Of a DNA stretch of 11,378 nucleotides, positions 6,160 to 11,378 are shown piece after piece. Position 1 is the first letter of the stretch. Each line of letters starts with the position of its first letter. The notes below the pieces were generated by a model. It worked only from the letters and a program-made list of their open reading frames with translations, did no database searches and had not been told where the DNA came from. The position numbers and the translations under genes were made by a program. The DNA comes from Thermoplasmata archaeon (GTDB taxonomy: Archaea; Thermoplasmatota; Thermoplasmata; UBA10834). The stretch lies in the NCBI GenBank assembly GCA_013329135.1, contig DUKU01000073.1, positions 3,532-14,909 on the forward strand, in the 5' to 3' direction.

Positions 6160-7413
6160 ATGGGAAAGACAATCGCCGAGAAGGTCCTGGGCGCTCACTC
6201 GGGATCCGACTGCTCGGCTGGGGACATCACCGTCGCCTCAGTTGATTTCTGCATGGCTCAGGACGGTACCTCAACGATGATGATGAGGGAACTGGAGGCT
6301 CTTGGTTTCGAGACGCCTGGCACTCGGCGAGGCATGGCGCTGGTCATCGACCACAGCTCGCCCAGTCCATCGGCTAACGTGTCCAGGATACATGAACGGA
6401 TAAGGTCCTTCGCAAGATCGAAAGGGATCCGGCTCCACGACATCGGCGAAGGCGTGTGCCATCAGGTCATCCCTGAGAGCGGCAAGGTCCTCCCGGGAGA
6501 CCTCGTGGTCGGGGCTGATTCACACACGTGCACCTACGGCGCTCTGAATGCATGCTCGACAGGCCTCGGGTCGGCCGACGTGGCTGCAGCGACGTTCACA
6601 GGGAAGCTGTGGTTCAGGGTGCCAGAATCTCATCGAATCGAGCTACGAGGCGCGTTCTCCCCGTTCGTGAGCGCGAAGGACCTCATCTTGGACGTGATAG
6701 GCAAGGTCGGCGCCGACGGTGCGACGTACAAATCCATCGAGTACGTCGGTGACGGACTTCGGTCCCTATCGATGGATGGTCGCATGACTGTCGCAAACAT
6801 GGCTGTCGAGATGGGTGCCAAGTTCTGTCCGTTCCCGTGCGATCAGATGACATGCGATTGGTTCTCGTCCAGAGGTCTCGTATCTGGGCCAGGCGTGGCG
6901 AGTGATCCTGATGCGGAATACGAGAAGAGCATGGCCTTCGACCTCTCGGACATCGTCCCCAAGGTCGCCGTCTCGCACAAGGTGGACAATGTGCGCGACG
7001 TCTCTGACCTCAGGGGGACGAAAGTCCATCAGGTCTTTGTAGGGACATGCACCAACGGACGCCTGAGCGATCTCGAATCCGTAGCGAAGGTCATGCGCGG
7101 CCGTCGTGTGAAGGAGGGTGTTCGGATGATAGTCGCTCCAGCGTCGAAGGAAGTGTTGCTCGAGGCCATGGATGCCGGTCTGATCCGAGGGCTCCTCAGA
7201 TCTGGCGCGGTCGTTATGCCGCCGGGATGCGGGCCGTGCGTCGGGACTCACGCGGGCATCCCCGCAGATGGGGAGAATGTCGTGTCCACGGCGAACCGGA
7301 ACTTCAGAGGCCGGATGGGCAACAACATGGATGTCAACATATTCCTCGTGTCTCCTGAGACCGCAGCCGCCTCCGCAGTCATGGGCGAGATTACGGACCC
7401 GCGGGAGGTGTGA
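6160..7413 (+). CDS. Aconitase-superfamily hydro-lyase, large (Fe-S) subunit, LeuC/homoaconitase type
   Basis: A 417-residue catalytic subunit of a two-subunit 4Fe-4S hydro-lyase (3-isopropylmalate dehydratase / homoaconitase family; archaeal length). It should isomerise a 2-hydroxy tricarboxylate-type acid through its dehydrated form. Evidence: GADSHTCTYGA (118-128), GTCTNGR (295-301) with cluster Cys297, CGPC (357-360) with cluster Cys357 and Cys360, and the NFRGRMGN substrate/cluster block (381-388). Unusual: the segment that normally reads G-I-x-x-P-D-x-x-T after AVEMGAK is here CPFPCDQMT, followed by CDWF. This adds Cys223, Cys227 and Cys232 and loses the Pro, while Asp228 and Thr231 remain. 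The ATG lies 15 bases after the synthase stop, preceded by a G-rich GGGGGCGATG that resembles a ribosome binding site. The stop is three bases from the small subunit start, so the two should be co-translated. Substrate (citrate, homocitrate or isopropylmalate) is not fixed by sequence; the operon partner favours citrate/isocitrate. Confidence 0.9.
   Translation: MGKTIAEKVLGAHSGSDCSAGDITVASVDFCMAQDGTSTMMMRELEALGFETPGTRRGMALVIDHSSPSPSANVSRIHERIRSFARSKGIRLHDIGEGVCHQVIPESGKVLPGDLVVGADSHTCTYGALNACSTGLGSADVAAATFTGKLWFRVPESHRIELRGAFSPFVSAKDLILDVIGKVGADGATYKSIEYVGDGLRSLSMDGRMTVANMAVEMGAKFCPFPCDQMTCDWFSSRGLVSGPGVASDPDAEYEKSMAFDLSDIVPKVAVSHKVDNVRDVSDLRGTKVHQVFVGTCTNGRLSDLESVAKVMRGRRVKEGVRMIVAPASKEVLLEAMDAGLIRGLLRSGAVVMPPGCGPCVGTHAGIPADGENVVSTANRNFRGRMGNNMDVNIFLVSPETAAASAVMGEITDPREV
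7403..7410 (+). promoter_or_regulatory. Ribosome binding site of the small-subunit gene
   Basis: GGGAGGTG ends six bases before the ATG at 7417 and lies inside the last codons of the large-subunit gene. It is close to the archaeal anti-Shine-Dalgarno complement GGAGGTGA. Its strength contrasts with the first genes of the window's transcription units, which lack such sites. Confidence 0.7.
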
Positions 7414-7416
7414 GTC

Positions 7417-7929
7417 ATGGCCCACATCTTGAAAGGGAATGCTCACAGGTTCGAGCCGAACGATGACATCAACACAGACTACATCATCTCCGGCCGGTAC
7501 AAGTTCAAGATCGACGAGATGGCCGACCTCGCGAAACACGTGATGGAGGACATCGACCCGGGGTTCGCGGCAAGAGTGAGCCCAGGGGACCTCATCGTCG
7601 CGGGCAGGAACTTCGGCTGCGGGTCGAGCAGAGAGCAGGCTCCGAGAGCCTTAAAGGCCGCGGGGGTGTCCGCGGTCCTGGCCAAGTCGTACGCGCGCAT
7701 CTTCTACAGGAGCTCGTTCAACGTCGGGCTCCCGTTGTTGCAGTGTGATACCGACTGGATCTCTGCGGGGGACGGCCTGGTCATCGACCTCACCCATGGT
7801 GAGGTCACCTGTCCGGCTAGAGCAGTCAAGGTCACAACTGCACCAATCCCTCGTATCATGTGCGTCCTGCTGGAAGATGGCGGTCTGGTCGAACACCTGA
7901 AGAAACACGGGGGGTTCGCGTTTGACTGA
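7417..7929 (+). CDS. Aconitase-superfamily hydro-lyase, small (swivel) subunit, LeuD/homoaconitase type
   Basis: A 170-residue swivel-domain partner of the preceding Fe-S subunit. Evidence: the DDINTDYIISGRY opening (16-28), the GRNFGCGSSREQAPRAL core (63-79) and RIFYRSSFNVGLPL (94-107), all classic LeuD/HacB blocks, and a length normal for archaeal small subunits. The substrate-choosing loop directly after GR is YKFK (28-31). As I recall, the Methanocaldococcus enzymes have YLRT for homoaconitase and YLVY for isopropylmalate isomerase, so this protein matches neither archetype. The two lysines could contact an extra carboxylate, consistent with a tricarboxylic substrate such as cis-aconitate or cis-homoaconitate. 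In RIFYRSS, Ser99 replaces the Asn common in RIFFRNA-type relatives. The gene is separated from its partner by three bases and from the next gene by 12. Function as the small subunit is secure; the exact substrate is not. Confidence 0.9.
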   Translation: MAHILKGNAHRFEPNDDINTDYIISGRYKFKIDEMADLAKHVMEDIDPGFAARVSPGDLIVAGRNFGCGSSREQAPRALKAAGVSAVLAKSYARIFYRSSFNVGLPLLQCDTDWISAGDGLVIDLTHGEVTCPARAVKVTTAPIPRIMCVLLEDGGLVEHLKKHGGFAFD

Positions 7930-7936
7930 GGGGGTG
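7930..7936 (+). promoter_or_regulatory. Ribosome binding site deciding the isocitrate dehydrogenase start
   Basis: GGGGGTG ends five bases before the ATG at 7942. The context GGTGTGAGT before the ATG is nearly identical to the one before the small-subunit gene (GGTGTGAGTC at 7407-7416). This makes ATG 7942 the likely start and the in-frame GTG at 7936, which lies in the site itself, unlikely. Confidence 0.6.
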
Positions 7937-7941
7937 TGAGT

Positions 7942-9111
<1,170 letters not shown>

Positions 9112-9117
9112 GCCGAG

Positions 9118-10413
9118 TCAACGTCCCACCAGATGTTTCCTCGGATCGCGCCTCTGTCTTCTGTCGATCCCCTTCTCCGTTGCGAAACTGAGGACGGTCG
9201 TGAGGAGCGTGGTGCCAATTATGACGATTAGGGTTGTGTTCAAGAACAGCAGTCCCAAATCGTCAGACCAAGTGCTGACCCCCTCTGCCAGCATTACCGC
9301 GGGCAAGGTTGCGAGCACGGCTGCGGCCAATCCCCGCGGCATGCTTGCAAAGACCGTTTCAGCATCTTCGATGCTGAGGTCTCCAAGGCGCCACGCGGCC
9401 ATGGATGTGATCCACCTTACAAGGACAACCATGCTTATCACAAGCAGACCCGCGATTAGGTGGACTTCCGTGAACGTGCCAATTCTGAAGAACAGGCCGA
9501 GATACACGAAGAAGAATGTCCTCACGAAGAATGTGATCTCAGAGTGGAATTGTTGTATCTGAGGATTGGTAGTTGTTGACAGGGCCAAGGAGGACAGTCT
9601 CCTCTTCACGAATTGCTTGTTGCCGATTGCGAGCCCGAAAGTCAGAGCGGCGACCGCGCCGGAGCTGCTGATGGGGGGCAATTCTACAGCGCCTGCGATG
9701 ATGAAGAGTGCTGCGATAGTGATCATGTAACTCAGTGGCTGGTTCTGCATCCTCTGTAGCACAAATAGCCAGCCAACACCCGCTAAGGCGCCAACGATAC
9801 CACCGACCAGGAACTTGCTGGCAAGGTCTTTGGACACTGCTAGCAGTTCAAGTTCTCCTGTCAGAATCACTGTGAGCATCGTGAGGGCCACGACAATCAC
9901 GAGCACGTCGGTCACGATGCTTTCGCTTATCAGCATCGCTTTGGTCTGGGGACGAATGCGCATCTTCGACACAATCGGGATCACGATTGCCCCGCTAGTT
10001 CCGCCCACTATGGCGCCTAGAGTGAGACCGAGGAGGAGATCCATGCCCATCACGAGGTGGAGCACGACCCCGACGAGGATGAACGACCCCAGGAATGCCG
10101 CAAGCGACATGAATATAGTGAGTCTCATGGACTCGAAGACCGACCGGATGTCCAGACTCAGTCCAGCATCGAACAGGATTACGACGAGGGCAGCAGATAG
10201 GAAGAGTCCCTTGAAGTTGTCAATTGCGGCGAGCGCATCGTAGGTGACCAGGTTGAAACGTTCGCCCAGGATGTCAGGTCCTATAATTATCCCCAGCGCT
10301 ACGAGTATCAATACGTCGGGGATTCTGAATCTTGTAAATATCAAGTTCCCGAAAAACCCAAGGAATATGATTGAACCGATTGCGAGGAATGCGGTAATCG
10401 TTTCAGTATCCAT
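9118..10413 (-). CDS. CPA-family monovalent cation/proton antiporter (membrane)
   Basis: A 431-residue integral membrane protein with about 12-13 hydrophobic segments (roughly 9-28, 33-46, 69-87, 98-123, 125-147, 163-187, 200-220, 227-245, 250-264, 290-312, 316-335, 359-376 and 385-412). It has a short basic cytoplasmic tail (RRQRRDPRK, 418-426) and no RCK/TrkA domain. Family marks are LFDAGLSLD (80-88), SESIVTD (163-169) and the CPA1-like MPRGLAAAVLA (358-368). It should exchange Na+ or K+ for H+ across the cytoplasmic membrane. The ion-binding pair that is usually Asn-Asp in CPA1 or Asp-Asp in CPA2 is Thr168-Asp169 here, so ion and stoichiometry cannot be called. The start is ATG 10413, with AGGTG nine bases upstream (10423-10427) and a normal first helix; GTG 10425 is possible. 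The frame stays open to 11163, but that extension is antisense to thioredoxin reductase. No functional link to the neighbours is evident. Confidence 0.92.
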   Translation of the reverse strand: MDTETITAFLAIGSIIFLGFFGNLIFTRFRIPDVLILVALGIIIGPDILGERFNLVTYDALAAIDNFKGLFLSAALVVILFDAGLSLDIRSVFESMRLTIFMSLAAFLGSFILVGVVLHLVMGMDLLLGLTLGAIVGGTSGAIVIPIVSKMRIRPQTKAMLISESIVTDVLVIVVALTMLTVILTGELELLAVSKDLASKFLVGGIVGALAGVGWLFVLQRMQNQPLSYMITIAALFIIAGAVELPPISSSGAVAALTFGLAIGNKQFVKRRLSSLALSTTTNPQIQQFHSEITFFVRTFFFVYLGLFFRIGTFTEVHLIAGLLVISMVVLVRWITSMAAWRLGDLSIEDAETVFASMPRGLAAAVLATLPAVMLAEGVSTWSDDLGLLFLNTTLIVIIGTTLLTTVLSFATEKGIDRRQRRDPRKHLVGR

Positions 10414-10474
10414 GTACGAACGCACCTGGATGTAATGATGCGCCGCCGCAGCAGTCCTGTCTATGCCGCACCGA

Positions 10475-10514
10475 CTATTATTCCACTGAAAGGCTGGATT
10501 CACTATTTTATCTT
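10475..10514 (-). promoter_or_regulatory. Promoter candidates for the antiporter gene
   Basis: Two TATA-like sequences are read on the minus strand. GGAATAATAG (10475-10484) predicts a leader of about 40 bases, and AAGATAAAATAGTG (10501-10514) predicts about 70 bases. Either leader would contain the AGGTG ribosome binding site at 10423-10427, unlike the apparently leaderless neighbours. The sequence does not decide between the two. Confidence 0.4.
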
Positions 10515-10579
10515 TTATCGGATCAACGCTGATGTATGAGTCGTGATGTCCACGGTCGCACGTCTCACGGGCAAACGTC

Positions 10580-10585
10580 AAATAA
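10580..10585 (+). promoter_or_regulatory. TATA-like box for thioredoxin reductase
   Basis: AAATAA, in the context GTCAAATAACC, is centred about 26 bases before the ATG at 10609, which places the expected transcription start on the start codon itself. No Shine-Dalgarno sequence precedes the ATG, so a leaderless mRNA is the natural reading. The remainder of the 195-bp divergent gap shows only the antiporter promoter elements and a short near-palindrome ATCATGTGAT (10588-10597). Confidence 0.45.
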
Positions 10586-10608
10586 CCATCATGTGATTCA
10601 GTCGTTCG

Positions 10609-11378
10609 ATGACGATTGATGGAATCTCCTCGACCCAGGGAGAGGACGGGGTTCAGGAGTTTGACGTGCTTATCATCGGGGCAGGTCCGGCCGGCCTCGC
10701 GGCTGGCATCTACGCCCGCAGGGCGGGACTGAGCTGCCTCATCCTGGAGAAAGGTGTCCCCGGTGGTCAGGTCCTGACGAGTCCGATGATTGAGAACTAT
10801 CCAGGATTCCCAGAGGTTCCGGGCATGAAACTGATGGATCACATGGCCGAGCACGCTCGCAGGTATGTGGACATCAGGGAGGGCGAGGAGATCGTCCGGG
10901 TCAAGGGCGGGGAGAGGTTCGAGGTGTCGTCGGGCGCGGGGAAGTACTTCTCTCGCGCGCTCATACTTACGACCGGCTCCACACACAGGAAGCTGGGCGT
11001 CAAAGGCGAGGACGGTATGACTGGGAGGGGTGTGAGTTACTGCGCGACCTGCGACGGTTTCTTCTACAAGACGCGCGAGGCGATCGTGGTCGGAGGAGGC
11101 AACACGGCACTCACGGATGCACTGTATCTGCACTCCATAGGGTGCAAGGTCTCGATCGTTCACAGGCGTGACTCACTCAGGGCGGACAAGCATCTCCAAG
11201 AGAGCGTCGCCGAGAGGAAGATACCCGTCCTGTTCGACACGGTCGTGGAGGAGATCGTCGGCGCGGACGAGGTGACGGCGGTCAAGTTGAGGAACATGAA
11301 GACCGGCGTCGTCGAGACGAAACCAGTCAACGGTGTGTTCGTGGCCGTCGGCGAGGTGCCTAGCAACCAGCTCGCGTT
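10609..11378 (+). CDS. trxB: Thioredoxin reductase, 5' part (truncated by window end)
   Basis: The first 256 residues of a low-molecular-weight thioredoxin reductase, a cytoplasmic FAD enzyme that passes electrons from NAD(P)H to thioredoxin-like proteins. The FAD motif GAGPAGLAAG is at 24-33, with the family GGQVLTSPMIENYPGF block at 52-67. The redox-active CATC (145-148) sits in SYCATCDGFFYK. The pyridine-nucleotide domain begins VVGGGNTALTDAL (160-172; many relatives have Asp-Ser where this has Asn-Thr). The 2'-phosphate-binding HRRDSLRA (185-192) supports NADPH as donor. The FVAVGEVPSN block (244-253) marks the return to the FAD domain. An extension of about 17 residues precedes the first beta strand. 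ATG 10609 is the only nearby in-frame start and fits the TATA box spacing. The frame is open at the window end, and roughly 50-60 residues are missing. Any thioredoxin partner gene would lie outside. Confidence 0.93.
   Translation, partial: MTIDGISSTQGEDGVQEFDVLIIGAGPAGLAAGIYARRAGLSCLILEKGVPGGQVLTSPMIENYPGFPEVPGMKLMDHMAEHARRYVDIREGEEIVRVKGGERFEVSSGAGKYFSRALILTTGSTHRKLGVKGEDGMTGRGVSYCATCDGFFYKTREAIVVGGGNTALTDALYLHSIGCKVSIVHRRDSLRADKHLQESVAERKIPVLFDTVVEEIVGADEVTAVKLRNMKTGVVETKPVNGVFVAVGEVPSNQLA

Noticed and set aside
6766..7539. 257-codon minus-strand ORF across the hydro-lyase genes
   Set aside because: Shadow frame opposite well-conserved Fe-S and swivel subunits; it also spans the junction of two real genes.
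10414..11163. In-frame upstream extension of the antiporter frame by 250 codons
   Set aside because: It is antisense to thioredoxin reductase, is hydrophilic and low in structure, and a normal first membrane helix begins at ATG 10413 with a ribosome binding site.

Overview
The window is archaeal. Evidence is the archaeal Lhr-type helicase, the two-subunit LeuC/LeuD-style hydro-lyase of archaeal length, and the promoters: TATA-like boxes lie about 25-28 bp from a start codon, with no ribosome binding site at the first gene of several units (leaderless style), whereas genes inside operons carry GGAGGTG-like sites. The G+C-rich codon use and gene types would fit a high-GC Thermoplasmatota-like or related euryarchaeon. 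That placement is inference. I see no tRNA, rRNA, CRISPR array, insertion sequence or prophage gene.

Layout. (1) 1-390 (+): 3' part of an RlmE/FtsJ rRNA 2'-O-methyltransferase. (2) 387-3131 (-): a 914-residue Lhr-family helicase, tail to tail with rlmE and overlapping it by 4 bases. (3) 3132-3263: divergent promoter region. (4) 3264-4544 (+): enolase. (5) 4545-4818: AT-rich leader with a palindrome, two TATA-like boxes, a possible 37-codon upstream ORF and a nested hairpin ending at the next start codon. (6) 4819-9111 (+): a tight four-gene operon of a NifV/homocitrate-synthase-like acyltransferase, the large and small subunits of an aconitase-superfamily hydro-lyase, and an isocitrate dehydrogenase. 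(7) 9118-10413 (-): a CPA-type cation/proton antiporter, convergent with the operon at a 6-bp gap. (8) 10414-10608: divergent promoter region. (9) 10609-11378 (+): thioredoxin reductase, cut by the window end.

The most interesting part is the four-gene operon. Chemically it encodes acyl-CoA + 2-oxoacid condensation, hydroxyl migration through a dehydrated intermediate, and oxidative decarboxylation. The first three proteins look like homocitrate or isopropylmalate pathway enzymes, but the fourth keeps the isocitrate-binding residues of true isocitrate dehydrogenase. The simplest reading is an oxidative route from oxaloacetate and acetyl-CoA to 2-oxoglutarate, assembled from leucine/lysine-type enzymes in place of a normal citrate synthase and monomeric aconitase. 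The alternative is 2-oxoacid chain elongation (2-oxoadipate for lysine, or coenzyme B precursors). Several substitutions at positions important for substrate or cofactor in these enzymes agree with a non-standard assignment. Nothing here proves which substrate is used.
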